Assembly: GCA_009995595.1 (NCBI GenBank)
Contig: JAACPE010000004.1
Location: forward strand, 35,540-99,539
Length of the DNA stretch: 64,000 nucleotides
Reading direction: 5' to 3'
DNA from: Alphaproteobacteria bacterium
GTDB taxonomy: Bacteria > Pseudomonadota > Alphaproteobacteria > Micavibrionales > Micavibrionaceae
The position numbers were made by a program, and so were the translations under genes. This document shows positions 36,201 to 44,117 of the stretch, piece after piece. The notes under the pieces were generated by a model. It was given only the letters and a program-made list of their open reading frames with translations, was not told the origin of the DNA and ran no database searches. Numbering within the stretch: the stretch's first letter is position 1; every line of letters begins with the position of its first letter.

Positions 36201-37981
36201 TCACCAGTAAATAAGTGCCCACCAGCAGGTGTAATAAACTCATACATATACCCTGGGTCAGAGTGCGGCATAGGGCCTACGCGAATTATATTTTCTTCAT
36301 GCTCTATAACAGGGTAACGCTCAAATTGTCCTAAGCGCTCTCCTTCTAATATTTCCCAAGACAATCTAAAACTCGATCTTCCAACATTGACTATATGAGG
36401 ATTTTCTCTTGTGGCATCATTAGGAATAAAAGAGTGATCGGGAACAATACATTTATCAAATATCTCTTCTTGGACTGCTTTATCAATTTTAAGCTCATCC
36501 ATCTCCCGTTTAATTTGGTTTCGTGCCAGTGGCGGCATAACAATTGCTGGCAATTTATACCCAGCCTTTACTAGATACGCTAATTGCGAAATATGATCTT
36601 TATGCCTGTGTGTGATAAAAATTGCATCAATAACACGTTCGGGATGATGCGCTTTATCATATTTATGTTCAAAAAAACGTCCCAAATTTGAAAATGTAAT
36701 ATCAAACTTATCATGAAAAAGTACACCAAGATCAACAACATAAGAATTTTTAGGATTTTTGTTTTCTGGTGCGTAAACATCAACAAGAGTGCTATTTGCA
36801 CCAATATGCTGATCATACTCAGAAATCACTTTGGATGTGTTATTTCCACCTTGTGGAGTGACAACTAAACGCCCCCTTGATTTTGCTTGCGGATTGGGAA
36901 GCATTGACTTGTTGAGCCCTGTTAAAGACAAAATATCACTTAATAGTAAAAGACGTCTTTTATCAGCACCTTTCTTGTAATCTTCTTCAAATCCATCTAC
37001 TCCATTTCTAATGGTTCTATTAATCATTCGAACAGCTTTTAGAGCGTTGGTTACAGCGGATGGATCATTTAAATTAACAGCCTCTATTGCGCCCTTATGG
37101 CTATTAACATGAAAAAATTTTAGTTCTTTTATTCTTGTTTGTGTGGGGCTTCCATCGACAGGCAAGGCTTTTAATGAATAAATGTCATACTCTTTAAAGC
37201 CACCTTGGTTATCCATAACTGTCAAAACACATTTTTCACTGATATGATGTTCAGATTTTCCTTCCTCAAAGTGATAAGTCAAACTGTAAAGAGTCCCATC
37301 TTCACCTTGAATAGTGAAATCTTTCGTATAGCCACTTTCACCAGCGTAATGCTCAGGCCCACATCCAGCAATTGCATGAAAAAAAAGAGTTGGAAAGACC
37401 GGCTCTTTAGAAGCGATTTGACCGTCTTCTTTTACTGCAGAATTGTCGCCTAACACCTCCTCTCTAGGAGTTCTTGCGCTAGTATATGACTTGATTTCAC
37501 CACTAGAATATAATCCAGGTAAATGTAGTCTTCCGATTGGCGAGGGCATGATCCCCGCTTCTCTGAAAGGTTTCAGAAAGTTAACCCATCGATGTTTTTT
37601 AGAAATCGCCAAATAAATTTTATTTAAAGATCGAACAATACTATCAAAAACATTCGTATCAGTAATATCCAAACTTTCTCCCAATAAAGAAACACTTTGG
37701 ATCTCTATAGCGCCATGATGATCGAAAAAAGATACATTTAAAAACTCTACTATTTGATTACTATTACCGTCAGAATTTAAGAGATAATGCCCTCTAAGTC
37801 TTATTTTCTGTGGATTTTTTGGATCTTTTTGTAAATCAAGATGAAGTACTCGCATCGTCCCTGTTTCTTCATCAGTATGGACAACACTATGCCTCACACG
37901 ACCAGATCGGTCCAACAGAGGTTTGTCTCGATTTAAACCAGTTAAAGAAAAAAACACACTTGTTGGATAATGCTTGGCCAT
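33254..37981 (-). CDS. Fusion of RNase J-like MBL/beta-CASP nuclease with exonuclease I-like DEDD exonuclease
   Basis: 1575 residues. Residues 1-375: two related beta-rich repeats, each ending in a helix (SFFDHHGAIEIQSVSLL...VFDSIVRSLNKIYL and FFHVNSHKGAIEAVNL...ALKAVRMINRTI), no known family. Residues about 410-900: metallo-beta-lactamase/beta-CASP module with metal motif THRHKDHISQ (H458-x-H460-x-D462-H463), LFTGDFKLDP, GSNTARLTTLIAAMG, GSGHASPIDLRELYALTG and VVHGGPEHLRAA, as in RNase J. Residues about 990-1480: DEDDh exonuclease with FDTETTG (D999, E1001), IAHNLPFDDRFIR and HASALYDSHLA, followed by an exonuclease I (SbcB)-like C-terminal region (IGSWVGTLSGRYAVVLNLTK). Strong GAGGAG site before the ATG. 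Confidence 0.85.
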   Translation of the reverse strand: MAKHYPTSVFFSLTGLNRDKPLLDRSGRVRHSVVHTDEETGTMRVLHLDLQKDPKNPQKIRLRGHYLLNSDGNSNQIVEFLNVSFFDHHGAIEIQSVSLLGESLDITDTNVFDSIVRSLNKIYLAISKKHRWVNFLKPFREAGIMPSPIGRLHLPGLYSSGEIKSYTSARTPREEVLGDNSAVKEDGQIASKEPVFPTLFFHAIAGCGPEHYAGESGYTKDFTIQGEDGTLYSLTYHFEEGKSEHHISEKCVLTVMDNQGGFKEYDIYSLKALPVDGSPTQTRIKELKFFHVNSHKGAIEAVNLNDPSAVTNALKAVRMINRTIRNGVDGFEEDYKKGADKRRLLLLSDILSLTGLNKSMLPNPQAKSRGRLVVTPQGGNNTSKVISEYDQHIGANSTLVDVYAPENKNPKNSYVVDLGVLFHDKFDITFSNLGRFFEHKYDKAHHPERVIDAIFITHRHKDHISQLAYLVKAGYKLPAIVMPPLARNQIKREMDELKIDKAVQEEIFDKCIVPDHSFIPNDATRENPHIVNVGRSSFRLSWEILEGERLGQFERYPVIEHEENIIRVGPMPHSDPGYMYEFITPAGGHLFTGDFKLDPTIELYQASYKPWLFKVTAKAGSIDSTGALRGENERTPYEGEIQASIVRLFNEHPDRRMICPIIGSNTARLTTLIAAMGKTGKKYLVADGKAIEDLVRDLNQVHGLKEWAKRVHGVTVIDRKTKEAARIYEEEPDNKYVICPTGTQDEDYSSINRALRDWLPDNRYTLRENDLIVPLQGPIPVGNNVARRNAAKFFAEFCVGADYILPELIEKETDLKLSGSGHASPIDLRELYALTGIKTAYVVHGGPEHLRAAQKIANDNGLKSCAPGLSEGYETLLDGTPRLFRREEAQIVGVRTLLPQKESFWLKRHFLTTVIPVTTYNNSETGIAIQGLERAVAKALGIDSDFMAAEAMSANRLSKSFNRSSPNGYLSRSYPFGVERFRDTNVYRVKSIGGYAAFDTETTGIDTDFDYIDQFSLAMWDFDRKLQFETELRQRVPDFHVKSPEALLVTNTSPYSEGDLPPYAFADRIHKSFATVKQRTKTYYKQHHPDAYAGNPHLKSKTIVIAHNLPFDDRFIRKTMGVNLWDKTRPHASDGMIGIDTRTLARAVYAVYPTKFKVSRKPDSNFLDFTLRSLCENNGIEYDENKAHASALYDSHLAMQLFWKLQEVAPDITEQMIYNSDYGSGELLNDIMGQSTGFDGPHPVFSYMSRRADRPNIQIGSWVGTLSGRYAVVLNLTKDISEVLSLDEEAIHKRLLDRNDDSFELIDLKSNPIILPAGHFYKQNSAQKYPKEMIDRRARTLKEHLNYMSPKNEWTNLSERLNAVWEVNSQSILGKFSDNEPDLTKPITVRLEQGKAFVSQAVSSNLVMAATSIFNPIKQKIGRALKMFRQIAVEYYEGDNPLSKTDRLESLQLALNSALTKKGLSDGQRFLITAIAHDIDPEIVNQEDTRSLGEYEAFHALVTLGRAQEALRQLYKDPERMAYYVGENKEKKKLLAEIEGYVEQKSKDFHPSEAVRDFLHPWRKSSPNHFPNLAA

Positions 37982-37985
37982 AGAT

Positions 37986-38276
37986 TTATCTCCTCACATT
38001 CATACAAATATGCACAAAAAAAGCTGGTGAAAACCAGCTTTGAATAGAAATTAAATTTAAAAATCCAAGAAAAACACTCCTCTCGCCATAAACACGCAAT
38101 AAGATGGAAGAGCTTAACATTTGGCGAGCAGAAATGCGTGCGTAACGCAGCTTTTTTGCTAATCTAATAAATTTATTATTTTTAGGGTGACATTCTCTGA
38201 GTACCTTAGTCAAATCTGTAAGAATAAAATTCCGATCTGAATAAGAACAAACGAATTTAACTAGTTTGTTTTCCAT
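37986..38276 (-). CDS. Doubtful 96-residue leader ORF of the nuclease fusion gene
   Basis: Residues 1-70 read as a basic, helical small protein (KLVKFVCSYSDRNFILTDLT, then RLAKKLRYARIS), but no family is recognised and the RBS is poor. A strong terminator hairpin lies inside its last 15 codons and its stop is 4 bases before the nuclease ATG, an arrangement that suits a leader/attenuator region more than an independent gene. I list it with low weight. Confidence 0.3.
   Translation of the reverse strand: MENKLVKFVCSYSDRNFILTDLTKVLRECHPKNNKFIRLAKKLRYARISARQMLSSSILLRVYGERSVFLGFLNLISIQSWFSPAFFVHICMNVRR
38014..38041 (-). terminator. Terminator/attenuator hairpin upstream of the nuclease fusion gene
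   Basis: AAAGCTGG and CCAGCTTT form an 8-bp perfect stem with a 6-base loop, followed on the minus strand by a T7 run. It lies only about 33 bases before the 37981 ATG and after a 230-base leader, so transcripts may stop here unless antitermination occurs. Confidence 0.7.
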
Positions 38277-38458
38277 TACATCTTTCGTAATTGCGGTTTA
38301 GTCCTCAATTAATAACGATTCTCTAACTTTTTAGCAACCTAAAATCAGAATTAATTTTGTCTGTTACAAGGAGTTTTTAAAAGTTAAAAAATTTCATTGA
38401 CTCTTTATTTTATTTATTACAATAGTGCACAATATTAATTTAGAGTTATTGTTTAATA

Positions 38459-40642
38459 ATGAGTAAAAAAAGACTAAATAGTCTCACCTTCACTCTTTCT
38501 AATCTAAGAAGCCTCTTAGATTTGAACCCTTCCCCAGTATCATTTGATAGTTTAGTAAAGGCTTTTAACTTAAAGTCGTCAGATCAAGATCAATTGAGGT
38601 CTGCTTTGGAAACGCTGCAAAAAGACAGGCGTGTAAAGCAAGACATAAGAGGGCGATATCAATCAACTAAGCCAATTTCAGATATTGTTATTGCACGACT
38701 GAAAGAAACGCCGCAAGGCTCAAGAGTAGAAATTGATATAATGGGTTTAAAGCAGGAACAAATTGTTCCTGCTTTTTTGTCTATGGGGCAAATAAAAAAA
38801 CTAGAAAAAAAAACTGGCTCAAAAATTACTAAGCACAGTCATGTCGCAGTTGTTTTAGAACGCAAAGGTGCTGAACTAAAAGTTAAACGCATATTAGGAA
38901 AGATTAAGTCAGACACACCTATACGTCTTACGGTCACATTTGCAAAAGCTTCAAGTGATAGAAAAAAAGTACAAGCTTTAGATCCTGTAAGCCTAACCTT
39001 TTTCACTGCCGATACATCTGCTTTGTTAAGTGGTGTCGATCTTAGACATGAATATACCGCAGTTTTATCCAGAAATTTTGACCCATACGAGCCAAGTGTT
39101 ATTGTAGAAAATCCAAGATGGAACGCAAAAACAGGAACTCCTATCTATTTTCACGTTGCCAGACAAAACGGCTTATCATTAAGGCACTCACCCGAGACCC
39201 TAAAAGAAGCAGAAAAGAGAACTAATTCAGATATTACAAAACAGAGTGACCTTTATGATTTGCGAAATGAACGCATACTTGTCATTGACCCTGCTTATGC
39301 ACATGACCACGATGATGGCATTCTAATAGAACGATCATCACGAATAATCAATGGTCAAAAGGCGGCTTATAGGACCCTTACTGTTATAGCAGATATGCCG
39401 TTTTTTGTTCGTCCAGGCTCATATATGGATGAAGAAGCAAGTAAACGAGGGTTCTCCCATTATTTTGGTAAAGATGCTATTCACTTATATCCTGACATCC
39501 TTCCTTGTAATAAAGCTTCGTTAAGGACAGGGCAATTACGCCGCGTTATTTTTGTAGAAAAATTTTATGATGATACCCATAAACCGATAAGCGTCGCCAA
39601 TATTGGCGTGGGTCTGATTCAATCTCAAAGAGTACTGTCTTATGGGCAGTTTCAGGATATGTGTGATACAAATCATGGTGATGTATGGGCCTATCAAGAA
39701 CTCGGATCTACACTTGTTTCAAACTTTAGACAAGAGGGCGGCTTGGTTCTGGATAGCACAAACCATGACACACGAGCCTCCTTTTCCCAAGCTCTTGTGC
39801 AAAGCATGATGCTAGATGCTGGAACAGAATTAGCAGATTTCCTATACAGCAATAGAATACCATTTTTACGGCGCGTTCACGGTGCTAATCAAAATGCCTT
39901 ATCATATGCGGAATCTAAAGCTCAATTAGATAATTTGGGGTACCACCTTCCACAAGATCCTATGAACCTTAGTATAAACGAGTTGCAATTTTTATTGAGC
40001 GAGGCCGAACTAAAAGGAGAGAGAGAAGCTATTGAGCTAATAGTAAGAAAGAATCTACTGCACCAAGCGGTTTATTCAACCCTAGATCTTGGCCATTTTG
40101 CCTTAAATATTCCCCGTTATGGTCATTTTACTTCCCCTATAAGGCGTTATCCAGACCTCATCAATTTGCGCGGCGTTCATACTGCATTAGGAAATGATAA
40201 ACTTGGCCTGTCTGAAAAAGATATAGAGAGAATGGAACAAATAGCGGCTTCCATGAACACCCTGCAAATTACAAATAAAAATGCCGCAAAAGATTATGAA
40301 CGATTCCACTCTGTTAGCCGGTTAGCAGGTCACGAAGGTGACACTAGAACAGTTACTCTATCTGGTATTCAAGATGGATACGTATTTCTTGATATGACTT
40401 TAAGTAGACAAGGGTCATTAAGAAAATCAATTCCTTTTTCTGACCTTCCACAAGGTTGGCACGTTCACCAAAGTCATAAAGCTTTGGTCTATCAAGGAAA
40501 TATCTTTATTCCAGTTGGTGAGAAATTAAAACTAACAATCTCTAAAGTTATTCCTGAGTGCGGAGAATGGGAATTTGAAAATCTAATACCTAAAAATATA
40601 CCAAAAATAGATCATGTCCCGCCACGAAGGTTGGTCGTATAA
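38459..40642 (+). CDS. RNB-domain exoribonuclease (RNase II/R family)
   Basis: 727 residues. N-terminal winged-helix-like region (SLTFTLSNLRSLLDLNPSPV...LQKDRRVKQDIRGRY) as in RNase R, a beta-rich middle, then the RNB catalytic domain: VIDPAYAHDHDDGILIERSS with the clustered Asp ligands, IADMPFFVRPGSYMDEEASK, and GHFTSPIRRYPDLINLRGVH near the end. Degrades RNA 3' to 5'. Much shorter S1-type C-terminus than RNase R. Divergently transcribed from the nuclease fusion and co-directional with the Ham1-LOG gene 12 bp downstream. It is not the housekeeping rnr in sequence. Confidence 0.88.
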   Translation: MSKKRLNSLTFTLSNLRSLLDLNPSPVSFDSLVKAFNLKSSDQDQLRSALETLQKDRRVKQDIRGRYQSTKPISDIVIARLKETPQGSRVEIDIMGLKQEQIVPAFLSMGQIKKLEKKTGSKITKHSHVAVVLERKGAELKVKRILGKIKSDTPIRLTVTFAKASSDRKKVQALDPVSLTFFTADTSALLSGVDLRHEYTAVLSRNFDPYEPSVIVENPRWNAKTGTPIYFHVARQNGLSLRHSPETLKEAEKRTNSDITKQSDLYDLRNERILVIDPAYAHDHDDGILIERSSRIINGQKAAYRTLTVIADMPFFVRPGSYMDEEASKRGFSHYFGKDAIHLYPDILPCNKASLRTGQLRRVIFVEKFYDDTHKPISVANIGVGLIQSQRVLSYGQFQDMCDTNHGDVWAYQELGSTLVSNFRQEGGLVLDSTNHDTRASFSQALVQSMMLDAGTELADFLYSNRIPFLRRVHGANQNALSYAESKAQLDNLGYHLPQDPMNLSINELQFLLSEAELKGEREAIELIVRKNLLHQAVYSTLDLGHFALNIPRYGHFTSPIRRYPDLINLRGVHTALGNDKLGLSEKDIERMEQIAASMNTLQITNKNAAKDYERFHSVSRLAGHEGDTRTVTLSGIQDGYVFLDMTLSRQGSLRKSIPFSDLPQGWHVHQSHKALVYQGNIFIPVGEKLKLTISKVIPECGEWEFENLIPKNIPKIDHVPPRRLVV

Positions 40643-40654
40643 AAACAAAAGAGT

Positions 40655-42874
40655 GTGTGTAAAATGAGTAAAATAATTAAAGTTGAAACAAAAAAATGGA
40701 CAGAAGAACAATTAAGGCGCGTAAAGAATAACCCAACATTATCAACTGATTTTTCTTTATCTGCACATATCAGCGATGGCCGCCCACCGTTACACTTCCC
40801 CACTGGCTGTACAGTTTTTTTTGCATCAACTCAGCCTAAAAAATTCTATGAAATAGAACAGTCTAGACGCTATACAAATGCGCATTTTAAGCTCGGTGAT
40901 GCAATTGATGTTTTACACTGGTTTCATTCCGCAGATGAAACGAGCAGAACATATTTAGGCAACGCTTACGAAAAAGCAGAATCCATTTTAGACCGTATTT
41001 ATGATGATTTAGGCTATGATAAAGTTGCAAAAAGACTTCGTGAACTAGGGCACGATCCTGAAAAAACAGTCTTTGCCGTAAATGATACAGGATATAGTTT
41101 TGAGGTTGACTATTCAGGGGAACCTGAATTTAAAGACTGCCTCCATGAAAAGGGCTTGGGAGCGTGGCCTGGTGTTGAATTGGGGCCCGTAATGGACGCG
41201 CAAGGCGGAATTAAGGGATTTTATTCTGCCCTTCACAACATGAAAAGAAGAATGGAAGACCAAGGCCAAGACGTTAATATGAACGGCCTTGATCACAACA
41301 TCTATCTATTTTTTACACTGGCTCCCAAAAGAGAAGACGTGGTTATTCATTCCTATTACAGTGAAGTGCCTATCACTCACCGCGTAAAGCCACAACCGCA
41401 AAAGCCTAAAGATGTCCTAACAAGTTACCATTTTTCTAACGCGTTAGATGCTACATTAAGTCCAGAAGAGCGCAATCAAAGTCGTTCCGAATTAGGATCT
41501 GAATATGTTGGAATAAGAAGTGCTCAAGCCTTAGGTATTAGAAAATTTATAGAAGATGCAAGAATCCCAACTTCATTTTCAATTCCATTCCAACATGCCG
41601 CAGAGACAAGTGCAGGTGCAATTATTATTGCAACACATCACAACACACTTCCATTCGATAAAGTCAAAAGATGGCTACCCGATGCAATATATAGGGAAAC
41701 TGACATCACAGCCAGACTTGATAGCGTCAACACTATCAAAAATGGTGCTTATCAGGAACTAACTTATGCGGCCAGCGCTGTTGTTCTGGGTGAACACCAC
41801 CGTTCCGTCATCGAAAATTATGAGAATTATTTTTTAGATCTATTCGACCTTTGGTGCAGCTTACACGTTGATAAACAATTACGTGTCGAGACATTTGAAA
41901 ACACGCCTTTTTTTGTTTTAAACAGAGATAATCCTTTTGAAGTTAATGGACTCGATTCTGATGATATAGACTGGAACGCGCCTGAGGTTGAAAGGGCTTT
42001 TGTAACATTCATTTCTCAGATCAATCCTGAACGCGATCCATGGCAAGCTTTTATTCTTTTTAATCAATTTTTGCATGAAAAAGGCTTCATTAAACAAGAG
42101 CCTAGGTTTCTTCATACTCATTTAGATCCAGAAGATCCCAAACTCGTAAAAAAAATAAAGCACGCAATAGATAAAGTGAGAGGATTGGATACTAATGTTC
42201 CCCCATATGAACTAGAATCTTGGGGTAAAGACCGCAAAGATCTTTTCGAAGTTTCTGTATTAGGGTCCGCTAGTACTCGTGTGGAGACCTACACCTCAGA
42301 TGCAAAAGAACTGGGGCACTGGTTAGCACAACAAGGATGGCATGTCCGCACTGGCGGGGGGCGATACGGCATCATGGGTGCTGTCTCTCAAGCAGCACTT
42401 GAAGCGATTAATCAAGGCTTCCGCGCGCATATTTCAGCTATTCAAATGCCAAGAACTATTCAATTTGAGGGAGCGGTCTTTAAACAAAAAGATATTCAAG
42501 ATAGCTCAGATAAATATTTAGAAATTCAAGACTCGTTTGATACCAGAATGCAAAGTATTTTTAGATCAAATGTTTGTGTTGCTATGGCACCTGGTATCGG
42601 GACTTATCAAGAAATCGCAAGATGGATCAGGCTGAAAGAAGCTGGCTACCCACCACTTCAGGATAAAAAAATGATTATTTATAATAGCCCGCAACCACAT
42701 GGACCCAATCATATAAGACTGATGGATCCTTTCTTAGCACTCCTTCCTGACAGCTTAATCGATAGACATCTCATAATTGCTGATACTTTAGACGACGTAA
42801 AAACAGCTATAAAAATGATCAATCACAAATGGCAGCCACATTTTAAAACAGAGTACACACGATTAAGTTTTTAG
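40655..42874 (+). CDS. Fusion of Ham1/ITPase-like domain and LOG phosphoribohydrolase-like domain
   Basis: 739 residues. Residues about 45-230 resemble RdgB/Ham1 NTP pyrophosphatases: VFFASTQPKKFYEIEQSRRY (usual ATNNxxKxxE), GNAYEKAESIL, FAVNDTGYSFEVDYSGE (usual DSGL) and AWPGVELGPVM (usual PGVYS). Residues about 230-500 form a middle region without known family. Residues about 525-739 match LOG (TIGR00730): VSVLGSASTRVETYTSDAKE, HVRTGGGRYGIMGAVSQAAL and VAMAPGIGTYQEIARWIRLK, where the PGGxGTxxE loop is PGIGTYQE. Expected chemistry: NTP to NMP, and NMP to base plus ribose 5-phosphate. The pairing is unusual. Confidence 0.8.
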   Translation: MCKMSKIIKVETKKWTEEQLRRVKNNPTLSTDFSLSAHISDGRPPLHFPTGCTVFFASTQPKKFYEIEQSRRYTNAHFKLGDAIDVLHWFHSADETSRTYLGNAYEKAESILDRIYDDLGYDKVAKRLRELGHDPEKTVFAVNDTGYSFEVDYSGEPEFKDCLHEKGLGAWPGVELGPVMDAQGGIKGFYSALHNMKRRMEDQGQDVNMNGLDHNIYLFFTLAPKREDVVIHSYYSEVPITHRVKPQPQKPKDVLTSYHFSNALDATLSPEERNQSRSELGSEYVGIRSAQALGIRKFIEDARIPTSFSIPFQHAAETSAGAIIIATHHNTLPFDKVKRWLPDAIYRETDITARLDSVNTIKNGAYQELTYAASAVVLGEHHRSVIENYENYFLDLFDLWCSLHVDKQLRVETFENTPFFVLNRDNPFEVNGLDSDDIDWNAPEVERAFVTFISQINPERDPWQAFILFNQFLHEKGFIKQEPRFLHTHLDPEDPKLVKKIKHAIDKVRGLDTNVPPYELESWGKDRKDLFEVSVLGSASTRVETYTSDAKELGHWLAQQGWHVRTGGGRYGIMGAVSQAALEAINQGFRAHISAIQMPRTIQFEGAVFKQKDIQDSSDKYLEIQDSFDTRMQSIFRSNVCVAMAPGIGTYQEIARWIRLKEAGYPPLQDKKMIIYNSPQPHGPNHIRLMDPFLALLPDSLIDRHLIIADTLDDVKTAIKMINHKWQPHFKTEYTRLSF

Positions 42875-42974
42875 AAAAAATAAGATGCAATAATGCTGGG
42901 CAACATAAAAAATAATATTGGATGTTATAACTTCACTACATTAATAACTAATTTATTTTATAGGGGGCCAGTTT

Positions 42975-43127
42975 ATGACACTCTCACGCAGAATATCTTC
43001 ATATTATAACAAGCTTAGCGGATTACAGACATAATATTTAACCACTACTATTATAATTTCTGGGCTAGTTTTATATTATCTAAATAATTTTATTTTTTCT
43101 GATGAATCCATTTTATCATCAAATTAA
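42975..43127 (+). pseudogene. Nonsense-interrupted small membrane-protein gene
   Basis: MTLSRRISSYYNKLSGLQT is followed by an in-frame TAA (43032-43034), then by YLTTTIIISGLVLYYLNN and ending SILSSN. Both halves are in one frame; the second has a membrane helix. A TAGGGGG-like ribosome site precedes the ATG. Together they would encode 50 residues. Most likely a decayed gene just upstream of the rhodopsin. The remaining stretch 42875-43300 has no other coding potential. Confidence 0.5.
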
Positions 43128-43163
43128 TCAAAATCCTGATAAATCTCAAAAACCATTTGAGCA

Positions 43164-43193
43164 TTTGTAATAAAAAAGCCCTCGTATTACAAA
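43164..43193. other. Inverted repeat upstream of proteorhodopsin
   Basis: TTTGTAATA and TATTACAAA form a perfect 9-bp stem around a 12-base loop. May terminate upstream transcription or serve a regulator. No T run follows on the plus strand. Confidence 0.4.
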
Positions 43194-43300
43194 TTATTAT
43201 ACATAAAATAATTAAATAAAATTTTAGTATTCTTATACCTTACATACAGCCTATACTGCGACAGAAGATTTTTAAACTATTTATAAAAAAGGGAAATATT

Positions 43301-44047
43301 ATGGATTTATTAACATTCGGAGAGTTCAGTATTGTATATAACTCATTCTCCTTCACATTCGCCACAATGATGGCGGCAACACTATTCTTTTGGCTTAACT
43401 TAGGATCTGTTGCAGCGGCCTACAGACCAGCCTTGGTTGTTACTGGCTTGGTTACTTTCATTGCGGCCTATCACTATTTGCAAATTCTTATATCTTTTGG
43501 CAATGCCTATGATGTGACAAATGGCGTTGTAACTGCGACAGGTAAGGAATTTAATGTCGCTTATCGATATGTTGACTGGCTCTTAACTGTGCCCTTACTC
43601 TTAATTGAGTTGATTTTGGTTATGAAGCTTACACAAAGCGAAACAGTCAAAAAGGCAACATTATTGGGTGGCGCTGCTGCACTAATGATTATTCTGGGAT
43701 ATCCTGGAGAAATCGCAGGTGACATGGGCACACGTCAGTTCTGGTGGGCATTATCTATGATACCATTCTTATATATCGTATTTAGCCTAGTTGTCGGATT
43801 GAAATCATCAATAACAGAGCAACCAGATAGTGCAAAAGGTCTTATTAAAATTGCCTCTTTGGTAGTTATAATTTCATGGTCTTTCTACCCTATTGTTTAT
43901 TTATTTCCAAACTTAGGAATAGAATCTGCTTATGCCGCGGTAGAAATTGGTTATTCTGTTGCAGATATTATTGCTAAAGCTGGATTTGGGGTATTAATCT
44001 ACATGATTGCACGCAGAAAATCTGAAGCAGAAGGTTTCAAAGCCTAA
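43301..44047 (+). CDS. Proteorhodopsin, green-tuned proton pump
   Basis: 248-residue seven-helix light-driven proton pump of the inner membrane. Key residues: His58 in AAYHYLQI, proton acceptor Asp92, Thr96 and proton donor Glu103 in RYVDWLLTVPLLLIE (the DTE triad), and the retinal Schiff-base Lys226 in VADIIAKAGFG. The spectral-tuning site (Leu100, equivalent to PR105) is Leu, which in characterised proteorhodopsins gives green absorption. The retinal-synthesis operon follows, after a terminator-like hairpin. RBS AAAGGGAAA before the ATG. Confidence 0.95.
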   Translation: MDLLTFGEFSIVYNSFSFTFATMMAATLFFWLNLGSVAAAYRPALVVTGLVTFIAAYHYLQILISFGNAYDVTNGVVTATGKEFNVAYRYVDWLLTVPLLLIELILVMKLTQSETVKKATLLGGAAALMIILGYPGEIAGDMGTRQFWWALSMIPFLYIVFSLVVGLKSSITEQPDSAKGLIKIASLVVIISWSFYPIVYLFPNLGIESAYAAVEIGYSVADIIAKAGFGVLIYMIARRKSEAEGFKA

Positions 44048-44061
44048 TTATACTAAATCTT

Positions 44062-44092
44062 GGGGAGGGCTAATTCCTAGCCCTCCCCTCTA
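44062..44092 (+). terminator. Terminator/attenuator hairpin between rhodopsin and crtE
   Basis: GGGGAGGGCTA and TAGCCCTCCCC form a perfect 11-bp G+C-rich stem with a 5-base loop, followed by TCTATTTTA. Partial termination here would give much more rhodopsin mRNA than enzyme mRNA. Confidence 0.75.
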
Positions 44093-44117
44093 TTTTAAGG
44101 GTTTCTAAGGGCAATAA

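Noticed and set aside
36580..36816. Open frames inside the MBL part of the nuclease fusion
   Set aside because: Overlap the well-supported MBL motif in another frame.
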